DNA of 64,000 nucleotides, taken from assembly GCA_012959525.1 (NCBI GenBank), contig DUDB01000061.1, positions 47,504 to 111,503 of the forward strand, read 5' to 3'. Below are positions 1-9,203 of the stretch, in pieces. Source of the DNA: Planctomycetota bacterium (lineage in GTDB: Bacteria > Planctomycetota > UBA1135 > GCA-002686595). The position numbers and the translations under genes are program-made. The notes under the pieces are model-generated. The model searched no databases, was not told the DNA's origin, and saw nothing but the letters and a program-made list of their open reading frames with translations. Within the stretch, counting starts at the first letter, position 1, and each line of letters starts with the position of its first letter.

Positions 1-1
1 G

Positions 2-193
2 GCTGGCTTGAATCTGGTGGGATACTGGGCTCTCGCTCTACCCCTAGCCCATTGGATGGCCTTCAAGCGCGGGATGGGGTTGCCCGGCATCTGGTGGGGA
101 CTGGCCATTGCTCTGGCGCTTGTCGCCCTCGGTATGGTCGCCTGCGTGCACTTCATCGGCCCTGCAAGGAACCGCAGTCGGGTAATCGACTAG
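2..193 (+). CDS. MATE family efflux transporter, C-terminal fragment
   Basis: Only the last 63 residues lie in the window; the 5' part is off the left edge. The fragment opens with an NLVGYW motif followed by LPLA, then a GLPGIWWGL segment and a hydrophobic helix. This is the usual layout of the last two helices of MATE (multidrug and toxin extrusion) proteins, which export cationic compounds using Na+ or H+ gradients. The reading frame is open from base 2 to a TAG stop. The next gene is convergent and ends one base later. The family call rests on this short stretch only; another polysaccharide-flippase-like member is possible. Confidence 0.7.
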   Translation, partial: AGLNLVGYWALALPLAHWMAFKRGMGLPGIWWGLAIALALVALGMVACVHFIGPARNRSRVID

Positions 194-194
194 C

Positions 195-602
195 TCAGCG
201 CCGGCGCATGAAGCAGAGGTCACCGAGATCCGAGGTGAAGCCCCACTGCTCATAGAAGGGCACAAGCTCCTCGCTGCAATACAGTTGGAACTGACGGACG
301 CCGCGCAATTCAGGATGACCCAGGGCGGCGTCCATCAGGCGCCGGCCAAGGCCTGCGCCGCGCCAGTCGGGAGCGACGATGGCGTCCATCAGGAACGCGG
401 TGAAGGCCCCGTCCGAGAGCACTCGTGCGTAGCCCGCCAGGATTCCTTCATCGTCCACAAGAGCCAGGTTCAGAGTGTTTCCGCGCAGCATCTTCTGCAC
501 GTCGCCCAATGAACATCCCTTTGACCACTCCTCCGCCTGATACAAGCGCCACAGTGAATCCTCAAGGGCGGGCGTCAGCTCTTCAAGTAGGGTGAATCTC
601 AC
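195..602 (-). CDS. GNAT family N-acetyltransferase
   Basis: A 135-residue protein of the Gcn5-related acetyltransferase fold. It transfers acetyl from acetyl-CoA to an unidentified amine, and no signal peptide is visible so it should be cytoplasmic. The acetyl-CoA pyrophosphate-binding motif is visible as APDWRGAGLGRRLM (Arg-Gly-x-Gly-x-Gly), preceded by the beta-strand LMDAIVAP. The C-terminal FYEQWGF is the usual last strand and helix of small GNATs. The length is typical of single-domain GNATs. The start is a GTG. The gene ends two bases from the stop of the convergent MATE gene. The substrate cannot be predicted. Confidence 0.88.
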   Translation of the reverse strand: MRFTLLEELTPALEDSLWRLYQAEEWSKGCSLGDVQKMLRGNTLNLALVDDEGILAGYARVLSDGAFTAFLMDAIVAPDWRGAGLGRRLMDAALGHPELRGVRQFQLYCSEELVPFYEQWGFTSDLGDLCFMRRR

Positions 603-659
603 AGTTGGTGCGGCAGGGGGGAGGGAAGGCTCGGATGGTCTGTCCTGACCCGATCATCG

Positions 660-2063
660 TCAATCACAGAAGCGCACTTCAAGGGCGTCCGAGAAGTTGG
701 ATCCGGCACCGCCGGTCAGGGGTGCCCGATACCAAAACTGGAAGTCGAGGGTGGTGCCAGGGCTGAGCAGCGTCCCACCGGGCAGAGCAGTGAGATCGAG
801 GGGGAGCTGTGCAGCACCAAGGCCATCTAGACCCAATGCGGGCAATCTGGCCAGGTTGCCGCCCACGCATCGCATGCCATCCGCAACCGGCAGGAGTGTG
901 CGCTTGTCCCCCAAGAAGAACAGGCCGAACTGCCCGGGGATGGCACCGGTCACCTTCAAAACCAGATCGTTCGAGCTGATACGGGTGGTGCCGCTCCAGC
1001 CCATGAGTGCACCGGCACCAGCGGCATTGGGTGTCGTCACACAGTAGGGCGACGCCTCGCAACCACAGGGCCCGTCCGCTCCGACGAGATCGAAAGCCAC
1101 CAGTGCGTTGGTCGTGATGGGGTCCCCGTCATCGGTCACCCCCGTGACGCTGCGACCACCCTGGGTGAGATCTGGTCCCAAGGCCAGCCCTTCCAGATTG
1201 GTAGCCGCACCGGCCCAGAGGAGATTCTTCGACACGGGCGTGAATGCTGCGCCGGCCAAGGAACCCAAGGCACTGACGTCGCTAGCCCCGGTCGTGTCCA
1301 CTTCATAGATGCGAGTCAGAAACGGAGGAAAAGCAAGTGCTAGCGAGCGCTCCATGGCCAGCATGCGACCATCTGGCAGGGCCACCAGATCCACCAATCC
1401 GCTTTGGCCGCTGCCGCCTGGAACGTACGGACCGTGCATGGGCTCAACCCAATAGGCGTACTGCTCAGCGGCCACCGGGCTGGGCCCGGTTAGATCGAAT
1501 CGCAATAGGCGCACGACACTCCCCGAGGTCGGCGTTGCCAGCGTTCCATCCACGCTGAGGGCCTCTTCATTGGCCGTCCATAGACTGAGCTGATCACAAG
1601 CGACGCTCAAGGACTCAAACCCTCGGTTGCTCCGCGCAGCGGCGAATACGGCGGGAACGTTCAAGCTCTCCTGCCAAGCCCCATCCAACCCATGCCGGTG
1701 CAGACCGGGGCCATTCTCTTCGCTGAGATACAAGGAAGACAGACCCGGCACGTGAGCGATACCCTCGTGATCTCGGGCTTGATCCATCTGCAAGCCTGTC
1801 AGATAGCCAACCTGAGCCACGCTCCCATCCGCATTCAACTGAACGTCCAAGGGAACGACGCGATCCGAGTTGTCCATGACCGCGTGGTAGCCCAGATCCC
1901 ACCGATAGGCGAGACCACTCAAACCACCGACGGTGAAAGTCTGGCCGTTTGCATCCTGCGCACTGGCCGGCAAAGCAACGGCGCCCTCGTATTGCAGGGA
2001 GAGGCTCTGGCCCAAGGCGCTTTGCAAGAGCAGGAATACCAGAGGGAGAATTGAAGAGCGCAT
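660..2063 (-). CDS. Secreted esterase-like phytase-family protein with Cys-containing C-terminal domain
   Basis: A 467-residue exported protein. The ATG at 2063 was chosen because it begins a clean signal peptide (MRSS, then a Leu-rich core, ending ALGQ); the frame stays open upstream without a better start. The middle of the protein (about residues 30-330) resembles the 'esterase-like activity of phytase' family: a beta-propeller-like fold with DHEGIAH, GFESLS and NLEGLAL motifs. Substrate unknown. The C-terminal part (about 345-467) begins with closely spaced Cys (CGCEASPYC) and ends in a beta-rich segment with RCVGG and a final FCD. I recognise this module as a recurring C-terminal domain of exported planctomycete proteins, so it may act in sorting or surface attachment. 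That role is inference. Confidence 0.72.
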   Translation of the reverse strand: MRSSILPLVFLLLQSALGQSLSLQYEGAVALPASAQDANGQTFTVGGLSGLAYRWDLGYHAVMDNSDRVVPLDVQLNADGSVAQVGYLTGLQMDQARDHEGIAHVPGLSSLYLSEENGPGLHRHGLDGAWQESLNVPAVFAAARSNRGFESLSVACDQLSLWTANEEALSVDGTLATPTSGSVVRLLRFDLTGPSPVAAEQYAYWVEPMHGPYVPGGSGQSGLVDLVALPDGRMLAMERSLALAFPPFLTRIYEVDTTGASDVSALGSLAGAAFTPVSKNLLWAGAATNLEGLALGPDLTQGGRSVTGVTDDGDPITTNALVAFDLVGADGPCGCEASPYCVTTPNAAGAGALMGWSGTTRISSNDLVLKVTGAIPGQFGLFFLGDKRTLLPVADGMRCVGGNLARLPALGLDGLGAAQLPLDLTALPGGTLLSPGTTLDFQFWYRAPLTGGAGSNFSDALEVRFCD

Positions 2064-2254
2064 CAGGAACCCAACTTGGCCAGCCCAACACACCTCGGGT
2101 AAGGGGCTATGCCAGTTGGATTCTACACACACAGTTCAATCCCGGTGCGGCCCGCAGCCTGGGGGCGGGTGCAATCAGGATGAGCGTCCAGCAATGAGGT
2201 GCCGATGCAGAGAGCGGCTCCAGAGTCGCTCTACACGTCCTCCAAGGTGGGTAA

Positions 2255-5200
2255 TCAGCGCCGTGCGCGGATCGGGAACGGCGGGCGCTTGGGGCGCACG
2301 ATCGGGTTGGCCTCAAGCTGTCGCAGGGCCACCTCGATGGCTTTCTCAAGCTGGGGATCACGGCCGGCGGCCATGTCCGCTGGCCACTGCTCCACCTCGA
2401 TGTCCGGGGGAACGCCCACGTTCTCGACTACGAAACCGTCTTCGGTCCAGATGCCGATGTTGGGCGCCGTGACGCTTCCTCCATCCATCAAGGTCGGGAA
2501 CCCGAGGACGCCCACGAGGCCACCCCAAGTGCGTCGGCCCACAATCTGGCCAATTCCCTGTTGACGGAACATCCAGGGCAAGAGGTCACCGCCGGACCCT
2601 GCCGTCTCGTCGATGATCATGACCTTGGGGCCGAGGATGGCCGCCTGGGGAGTTCGCAGATCTGCTCCGTAGCGCATGGCCCACCAACTGACCATGGGTC
2701 GACGCAGCAGATCGATGTAGTAGTCCGCAACGGATCCGCCGCCATTGTAGCGCTCATCGATGATGATCGCGTCCCGGTCGGCTTGGGGGAAGAAGTAGCG
2801 CTTGAAGTACACGTGACCCAGGCCCGCCGTATTGGGAACGTAGGTGTAGGCCACGCGGCCATCCGTGGCCTCGGTGACTCGAGCAATGTTGCCCTCCACC
2901 CAGTCGCGGTTGCGCATGGATGATTCGTTTGAAGTGGGAACCACTTCAAACGTGCGGGAATCGGTGCCGTCTGCGTTGGGTCCGACGGTCAACTCGACAA
3001 TACGCCCGGAAGTGTTCTCGAAGCGCGAGTAGAGGTTCTCCGGCGGCGCGATTTCGTGGCCGTTGACGGCCAGGAGATACTCGCCGGCCACCACATTGAC
3101 GCCCGGCTGGCTGAGAGGCGCACGCAGCTCAGGGTTCCAATTGAGCCCCCCGAAGACCTTTGCGAAGCGGTAGTGGCCGTCGGCGATTTCATAGTCTGCA
3201 CCCAAGAGACCACCTGGAATGCGATCGGCCTTCACCAGGGTTTCGCCTCCGCCGACGCCGTGATGGCCCACAGCCAACTCCGAACACATCCACTGAATTA
3301 AGCGGTTGAGATCGGCACGCACGGCCAGGTCGGGTAGGAACTGCGCATATTTCTCGCGCATGGCGGGCCAATCGGCACCGTGCATGTTGGGGTCGTAGAA
3401 ATAGTCCCGGTTGATACGCCAGGCCTCGTCGAAGATCTGTGCCCACTCGGCGCGTGGATCGATCTTGATACGTGCTCGGTCCAGGTCGAGACGCCCCTCG
3501 GAGCGCTTCACCGGGCCACCAGCGGTGGCAATGTTGAACGCCCCACCGGCTGCGACCAGCAGGTGGCTGGCCGAGGCGGAGACAGTGAAACCGCCCGCGC
3601 CTTCAAGCAGGACCGTCTCCTTGCGGCTCTCCAGATCGAAAAGCGCCAGAGAGCTCGAACCGCCCTGCAATCCAAAGCCCGGCTGAGAGCGGATGTAGTA
3701 CAGCTCGCCGTCCTTGCCAGCCTTCAAGTTTGAGTAGTCGCCGACGCCCAGAGGCAAGGAGACAATTCGCTGATCAAGACCGGCGATATCAACTGCAGCG
3801 ATGGCTTCCTCTTCCGAGGGCTCGTTCTCGGACGCCTCATCGGCTGGGTCGTCATCGCTGGCTTCCTCACTCTCGCCATCACTTTCGTCATCCTCAACCT
3901 GCACTTCATCGCTCTTGCGCGAGAGGGGGCTGTCAGCACTCCCATCCAGCACGGCCAGGTAGAGGGCATTGCTGGCATCCGCATCCGCGTTTGACATCGC
4001 GAACCAAGTCCTGCTCGGCCCAGCGTTTGTGGAGGCCGCGAACCACAAATACTTGCCGCTGGCATCGAACACGGGCTCCGACACATCGCTCAGACCATCG
4101 GTGATTACATGAGCCACGCCAGCCTCGCGGTCGAACAGGTGCACTTGCCTGAAGTTCATGGCGGTGTTCAGCGTGTACGCCAACCAGCGCGAATCCGGGG
4201 ACCAATCATGGTGCATCGTGCGCACCGGGGTATAGGTAGGTTCCCGGCCCACCTCCGTCACCTCGCCGCTCTCAATCTCCAGGATGAAGAGCCCCAGGGA
4301 GTTGTCCCAATAGCTGATGTGATTCGAGTCCGGCGACCAGGCGAGCTCCTCGTAGAAGCCAGCTCCGCCCAACTCGAAGACGCGCACATCCCCACGGCCA
4401 GCCTGGGGTGCGATGTGCATCTGGTTTTCGCCGCTCGCGTCCGAAATGTAGGCAATCCAGCGACCGTCCGGGGACCAGATGGGATGACGCTCGTGGATGT
4501 CCGGCGTGTTGGTGATGTTTCGGGGATCGCCTTCCTTGGCGGGAATCGTCACGATCTCCCCGCGCAGGCCAAACACGGCCCGCTCGCCAGAAGGAGAGAT
4601 ATCGCCGCTACGCACGTGTTCGCCACCATTGACCCAGCGCGGACGGGTCTCGACCAGATCCGCCTGCACCTCGATCGGCAGCCGCTCTGAGCCCTGGCCC
4701 GACGTGTAGGAATGCAGGTAGCCCGCTTGCTCATAGACCACGTGGTCTGCGCCGGCTGAGGCCGAGAGGATGGGAAAGTCCTCGTACGCGGTAAGCCGCT
4801 GGGGTTCCGCTCCTAGGCTCCACTTGTACAGGTTGAACTCTCCGTCCCGATCCGAAAGGAAGTGCAGATTCCCTTCCACCCACATGGGGTCTGTGTCGTT
4901 GCAGCGACCCTCGGGCTGGGGGACCTGCTCTACGGAGAGATCGGAGAGCGTCAGAATCCAGATCCGGCTGGTGGTCCCCCCGCGATAGTTCTTCCACTGG
5001 GTAAATGGGGCGCGCAAGGGCACATAGGCAATGCGCGTTCCATCCGGGGAGTAGCTCGCTCGGAAAGCAGTGGGTATAGGCAACGGAGTCGGGTGGCCCC
5101 CCACAGCTGGCACAGTGAACAGGCGCCGGAATCGATTGGTGTGCACGTCCCGGGATGACGTGAAGAGGACGGCCGACCCGTCGGGATCCCAGCCTTGGAC

Positions 5201-5584
5201 GACATCTCCACCGGGGTGCCAGGTGAGTCGCCGCGGCTCGCCGCCCGTTGCGGACACGACGTAGACGTCGGCATTTCCGTCGTACTCCGCGGTGAAGGCT
5301 ATCTCGCTCCCATCCGGCGAGAACCGCGGACGGCCTTCCTCTCCCGAGTGACTGGTCAAGCGGCGTAGATCACTGCCGTCGTGCCGCGCGGACCACAGAT
5401 CGCCAGCGTAGTCGAAGGCCACCCGCTCAGCGCTGATTGCAGGCCCAGCTAGCATCCGAGTGGCGTCGACCGTTGAGGGCGGAGCCTCGCTGACAGTGGC
5501 CGGCTGTGGCCCTTTGCCCTTGGGGGATGATGCGCAGGCTATCGTCGTGAATGCAATGGCTAGAACGGGGAGGGCGTGAACCAT
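2255..5584 (-). CDS. Tricorn-like protease (S41 family), exported
   Basis: A 1109-residue protein with Tricorn protease architecture: PD40/WD40-like beta-propeller repeats (about 50-560, many SPDG motifs), a core region, a PDZ-like domain (about 795-880) and a C-terminal S41 peptidase domain. Tricorn degrades oligopeptides. The N-terminus is hydrophobic and ends in TIACASS, a loose lipobox, so it is probably a periplasmic lipoprotein. The nucleophile region is DETAGSGGD (about residue 998) and the VEN/GVPPDIEVE signature is present. The expected Ser-His pair in the core reads VGHHG near residue 771: the His is kept but the Ser is Gly. An acidic Asp/Glu/Ser-rich linker (about 556-593) separates the propellers from the core. 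It may share direction with the subtilisin upstream, but a terminator lies between them. Confidence 0.88.
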   Translation of the reverse strand: MVHALPVLAIAFTTIACASSPKGKGPQPATVSEAPPSTVDATRMLAGPAISAERVAFDYAGDLWSARHDGSDLRRLTSHSGEEGRPRFSPDGSEIAFTAEYDGNADVYVVSATGGEPRRLTWHPGGDVVQGWDPDGSAVLFTSSRDVHTNRFRRLFTVPAVGGHPTPLPIPTAFRASYSPDGTRIAYVPLRAPFTQWKNYRGGTTSRIWILTLSDLSVEQVPQPEGRCNDTDPMWVEGNLHFLSDRDGEFNLYKWSLGAEPQRLTAYEDFPILSASAGADHVVYEQAGYLHSYTSGQGSERLPIEVQADLVETRPRWVNGGEHVRSGDISPSGERAVFGLRGEIVTIPAKEGDPRNITNTPDIHERHPIWSPDGRWIAYISDASGENQMHIAPQAGRGDVRVFELGGAGFYEELAWSPDSNHISYWDNSLGLFILEIESGEVTEVGREPTYTPVRTMHHDWSPDSRWLAYTLNTAMNFRQVHLFDREAGVAHVITDGLSDVSEPVFDASGKYLWFAASTNAGPSRTWFAMSNADADASNALYLAVLDGSADSPLSRKSDEVQVEDDESDGESEEASDDDPADEASENEPSEEEAIAAVDIAGLDQRIVSLPLGVGDYSNLKAGKDGELYYIRSQPGFGLQGGSSSLALFDLESRKETVLLEGAGGFTVSASASHLLVAAGGAFNIATAGGPVKRSEGRLDLDRARIKIDPRAEWAQIFDEAWRINRDYFYDPNMHGADWPAMREKYAQFLPDLAVRADLNRLIQWMCSELAVGHHGVGGGETLVKADRIPGGLLGADYEIADGHYRFAKVFGGLNWNPELRAPLSQPGVNVVAGEYLLAVNGHEIAPPENLYSRFENTSGRIVELTVGPNADGTDSRTFEVVPTSNESSMRNRDWVEGNIARVTEATDGRVAYTYVPNTAGLGHVYFKRYFFPQADRDAIIIDERYNGGGSVADYYIDLLRRPMVSWWAMRYGADLRTPQAAILGPKVMIIDETAGSGGDLLPWMFRQQGIGQIVGRRTWGGLVGVLGFPTLMDGGSVTAPNIGIWTEDGFVVENVGVPPDIEVEQWPADMAAGRDPQLEKAIEVALRQLEANPIVRPKRPPFPIRARR

Positions 5585-5752
5585 GAGAACTCGGGCAGAG
5601 GTTGAAAGAAGGCGCCTGTGATACGGGCAGGATCATCACGGAACGAGGCCGTTTGGCAAAGAGCCCCGCACCTTCTCAAGTCGCTTTCACACAAATCAGA
5701 CGGGCGGGGCGCCCCCCGCGAATGCCACGTAACAGGGATCGAACGGATCGAC

Positions 5753-5795
5753 AAAAGACAAGCGGCCGGCGATCAAACGGGTGATCGCCGGCCGC
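5753..5795 (-). terminator. Rho-independent terminator after the subtilisin gene
   Basis: A perfect 14-bp GC-rich inverted repeat (5762-5775 with 5782-5795) encloses a 6-base loop. On the minus strand it is followed by a T-rich run (TTGTCTTTT). It lies about 40 bases after the stop of the subtilisin gene and about 170 bases before the start of the Tricorn gene. It therefore ends subtilisin transcription and argues against a simple operon of the two proteases. Confidence 0.85.
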
Positions 5796-5834
5796 AGTGG
5801 GCGCATCCAATGGCGCCAATCTTCTGAAATGGAC

Positions 5835-7520
5835 TCAGATCTTGATGCCGATGACCTTCACGTCGTCCACGTCACCGCGCTCCTTGCCCATATTGCCCAC
5901 GGAGCGGAAGCGGATCTTGAAGGAGGAGTTGTTGTCTGCACCGTTGGGGAGCTCGAGGAAACGCCCGTTCCACTTGCGGGCGGTGACCGTGTCCACGGAG
6001 TTCCAGGAACTGCCGTTGAACCACTCGATTTCCAGGCTCTCGCCCGAGTCGTAGTTCTTGGAGCGTCTGCTGACGAGCAGAGCGATCTGGTCATAGGTGC
6101 TCGTACTCACGGCTCGCTCGATGATTCCCGTATTGCGGATGCGCGCGCCAAAGCCGCCCGTATCCGATGCTTTGCTCTTCACCTTGGCCATACCCATCGG
6201 CAAAGACCATCCGCCGGCGACGAAGTCTCCGCTCTCGAAGTCGTCGGCAAACAGGGTCTCGTAGGTGTAGATCAGCTGCATGGTGCGGTACACGTCGATG
6301 CGGCCGTATCCGAAGGTGCTGTCTTCACCAGTGCTGCCCAAGTCATCACAGCCGTAGCGCAGGATGTACTCGGCTTGATCGGGGGTCAGGGTCGGGTCGG
6401 CGGAGAATATCAAGCCCACCAGCCCCGCGGTCAACGGGGTGGCAAAGCTGGTACCCGAAGCGGATCCGTAACCGTTCCCCATGGTCGTCGTAAAGATGCT
6501 GCTACCCGGAGCAAACAGATCGATGTAGTTGCCATAGCTGGAGAAGCTGGAGCGGTTGTCATTGCTATCGGTAGCCCCCACCATGATGGCGCCGTCATCC
6601 CGGTTGCCCTTGTAGTTGTTGCCTGCGTTATCCGCGGCCCAGATCAACAACGCCCCTTTGGAGCGCAGGAAGTCACCGGTCGTACTCACCGATCCGGAGG
6701 TGCCTCCGCTGTAGCTCACGCTAGCCACGCGGTCTCCCGCCAGGGCGGCGGTTTGGGCGGCGTGGGTCAGAGTTGAGATGGAGCTGCTGCCACCGCTGGA
6801 GTTTGAGACTCGCATCATGCGCGGGGACAGGCGCCAGCCCGTTCCAACCACGCCTTTGCTGTTGTTGCCCTTGGCCGCCGCACAGCCGGTGGTCATCGTG
6901 CCGTGACCATTGATGTCATCGACCTGCCCACCTGCGGACTCCCACTTCTTGTCCACGGCGTTGTAGCCCTCCATGCGGTGCTTCTGGAGATCTTCGTGGT
7001 TGAGTTCCACGCCCGTGTCGCAGATCGCCACGACCACGGAGGTTGAACCCGTCTCCAGGTCCCACCCGTTGCAGGAATTCATGCGGTTCGCGTTGTGATG
7101 CCACTGGCTTCCGAAACTCGGATCATTAGGGCATCCGATGGGAAAAACGCGCCAGTCAGGCTCCACGTACTCGAAGTTCCCCTGGGCCATCAACTCCTTG
7201 GCCACGAGGTTCTCGTTACCCAAGCCCACCTCGAAAATGTACTCATCGGTCGGCACGGCGTAGTCCACAAGAGGATAGGCCGCAAGAGCTGCATCCGCAT
7301 TGCGCACCCGGCGACGCACCTCGGCGCGGGTCATTCCGTACTCACGGGCGTCCTGAACTTGCAGGGGACGCGCGATCATGCGGCCCGTGAACTCCATGTT
7401 GCCGAAAATCTCGACGAACTCCGGCTGGGCCGATTCTTGAGCCTCGGCCGGAGGGGACAGGAGTGTCGCCACGAAGAAGGCGCAGAGGGACAGGACGGGA
7501 GCTTTCGAGTTGGAAGGCAT
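5835..7520 (-). CDS. Subtilisin-like serine peptidase (S8), secreted
   Basis: A 561-residue exported endopeptidase of the S8 family. It starts with a signal peptide (MPSNSKAP, hydrophobic core, cleavage near AEAQ), followed by a propeptide-like region to about residue 130. The catalytic triad is visible in order: Asp in VAICDTGVELNHED (about 160), His in GHGTMTTGC (about 205) and Ser in GTSFATPLTAG (about 355). The oxyanion Asn lies in AADNAGNN. The last 135 residues, after FADDFESGDF, form a beta-rich jelly-roll-type module ending in DVDDVKVIG, common on secreted proteases as a substrate or glycan-binding appendage. A strong terminator follows the gene. Confidence 0.93.
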   Translation of the reverse strand: MPSNSKAPVLSLCAFFVATLLSPPAEAQESAQPEFVEIFGNMEFTGRMIARPLQVQDAREYGMTRAEVRRRVRNADAALAAYPLVDYAVPTDEYIFEVGLGNENLVAKELMAQGNFEYVEPDWRVFPIGCPNDPSFGSQWHHNANRMNSCNGWDLETGSTSVVVAICDTGVELNHEDLQKHRMEGYNAVDKKWESAGGQVDDINGHGTMTTGCAAAKGNNSKGVVGTGWRLSPRMMRVSNSSGGSSSISTLTHAAQTAALAGDRVASVSYSGGTSGSVSTTGDFLRSKGALLIWAADNAGNNYKGNRDDGAIMVGATDSNDNRSSFSSYGNYIDLFAPGSSIFTTTMGNGYGSASGTSFATPLTAGLVGLIFSADPTLTPDQAEYILRYGCDDLGSTGEDSTFGYGRIDVYRTMQLIYTYETLFADDFESGDFVAGGWSLPMGMAKVKSKASDTGGFGARIRNTGIIERAVSTSTYDQIALLVSRRSKNYDSGESLEIEWFNGSSWNSVDTVTARKWNGRFLELPNGADNNSSFKIRFRSVGNMGKERGDVDDVKVIGIKI

Positions 7521-7689
7521 GGTGATATTCGAGTGAGAGTCGTTGAGGGGATGTGGCTGTGGGCCCGAGCGGGCTGCTGCACCAACTGCATACCCTTAGT
7601 AGGGACCCAGAGTGCAAAAGGTTCCCTATAGCTCTACATCTTAGGGCGAAAATCGCGGAATGGGCCTCCCATGGAGGAGGTTCAAGTCC

Positions 7690-9069
7690 CTAATCCTCGC
7701 CAGGCCCACCGGCATACCCCATGGCCTTAAGGTCCTCTAGTCGCTCCCCATCCACGCGCACGGTCTCCCGCTCGCGCGCCGATTCCGTGCCCTCCAACTC
7801 CTCATTCAAGGCGTCGAGCATGCGGTGCAGGCGAAAGAAGTCGAGATCATTGCGCAGAACCGTCTCCCCGGGGTCCTCTCCCAGGTGATAGAGCTCGTGA
7901 TTTCCATCGGATGACTGGATCAGCTTGTGCGGCCCGTCATAGACCACGGTTCGCACACGCCGAAAGCGGTCACCGACGGTGGGGTGCAGGATGTCCGGGA
8001 GGCGGCTGTAGTGGTTCTCGGACACAACCAGGCCCACCCCCGGGCGTAGTGGAAATGCCGGACTCAATTGATCCTGAACCTCACTGGTCAGACCGTCCAA
8101 GACCAATGCCGGCAGGTGAGCACTGCCTGCACGCTCGGTGCGCAGTTCGCCAGCCCTCTGGCCCGGGTACTTGATGAGCAACGGCACGGAGAGGGCGGGC
8201 TCATAAACGTCCTTGGAATGCTCAACCAGACCGTGCTCCCCGAAGTACTCCCCATGGTCGGACACGACGACCACCAAAAGGTCATCCCACAGCCCACGCT
8301 CCTTGAGTTGCTCAAAGAGCTCACCCAGGGCCAAGTCCAGATTTCGGACGGCACGATTGTACTGATCCTGCAGGGTAAGCCCGAGGTCGCCCGCATCCTC
8401 ACCCCGCACAATGACCTGCTGGTACAAGCGATTGAGCAGGTCGGATGAGTACTCGGTGGCCTGGTCATACTCGCGCTCTCCCGGCAGGGGTTCGACGTTA
8501 TAGGGCCGATGGGTGTCCATGAAATTCACGAACATGGTCCAGGGGCGGTCCGAGGAATCGCTCTGTGCATGACCGTCAATCCAACCCAGGACGTTCTTGC
8601 AAAGACGCGGCGCACGCTCGCGGCTGATCCGCCAATGATCAAACCCCTGTGACAGGCCGAACTCACCTTTCAAGTAGACGGCGTTGGCCACGATCCCCGC
8701 CGTCGTGTAGCCCTGTTCCCTCAACGCCTCGGCCAAGGTCCACTGCTCCTCCTCGAGGGTGAAGCAGTTGTCCACGCTCATGTCTTCCACCTCAAAGGAG
8801 TATGCGCCGTGGGCACTGGGGGGTTTTCCCGTGAACATGGACGCGTGGCTGGGGACCGTCCAAGGCGAGCTGGCCGAGCAGCTCTCCCAGCGGGTGGCCT
8901 CCGCCGCCAGAGCATCCAGGTTGGGCGTCAGATTCCCCGTGCCCCCGTAGCACCCCAGGCGATCGGCGCGCAGGGTGTCCAAGCACAGGATGAGGACGTT
9001 GGGAGGAGTCTCCCCCATGGACCCACAGGCGCTGAGTCCAAGGGGCAGGAGTAGGAGCAGGGGTCTCAT
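7690..9069 (-). CDS. Sulfatase-like hydrolase lipoprotein with Thr in place of the catalytic Cys
   Basis: A 459-residue member of the alkaline phosphatase/sulfatase superfamily. The ATG at 9069 gives a lipoprotein signal ending LSAC, so it is probably membrane-anchored outside the cytoplasm; the open frame extends 56 codons upstream without a better start. Metal-binding motifs are visible: LCLDTLRADRLGCYG near the N-terminus and VVSDHGEYFGEHG in the middle. The nucleophile motif reads PWTVPSHASMFTG. The Cys that would become formylglycine in a true sulfatase is Thr and the Arg of CxPxR is His. It is therefore unlikely to be a formylglycine sulfatase, and may be a phosphohydrolase or phosphotransferase. 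The C-terminus ends in LKAMGYAGG. It is divergent from another superfamily member. Confidence 0.83.
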   Translation of the reverse strand: MRPLLLLLPLGLSACGSMGETPPNVLILCLDTLRADRLGCYGGTGNLTPNLDALAAEATRWESCSASSPWTVPSHASMFTGKPPSAHGAYSFEVEDMSVDNCFTLEEEQWTLAEALREQGYTTAGIVANAVYLKGEFGLSQGFDHWRISRERAPRLCKNVLGWIDGHAQSDSSDRPWTMFVNFMDTHRPYNVEPLPGEREYDQATEYSSDLLNRLYQQVIVRGEDAGDLGLTLQDQYNRAVRNLDLALGELFEQLKERGLWDDLLVVVVSDHGEYFGEHGLVEHSKDVYEPALSVPLLIKYPGQRAGELRTERAGSAHLPALVLDGLTSEVQDQLSPAFPLRPGVGLVVSENHYSRLPDILHPTVGDRFRRVRTVVYDGPHKLIQSSDGNHELYHLGEDPGETVLRNDLDFFRLHRMLDALNEELEGTESARERETVRVDGERLEDLKAMGYAGGPGED

Positions 9070-9203
9070 GGGGAGGCAGTGTAGCGCCTCACCCTCTACG
9101 GAGCCCGAACCTCGTCGTTGGACATGGGAGTTCAACGCGCCATCATGGCGCGGGTGCTGGCAGACGCGGCCAACCTCCTGCGCCCTGCTTGCGTACCCCC
9201 ACC

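Noticed and set aside
5781..6776. 331-codon plus-strand ORF opposite the subtilisin gene
   Set aside because: It is the shadow of a high-GC gene; the minus-strand product has full catalytic motifs and a signal peptide, the plus-strand one has none.
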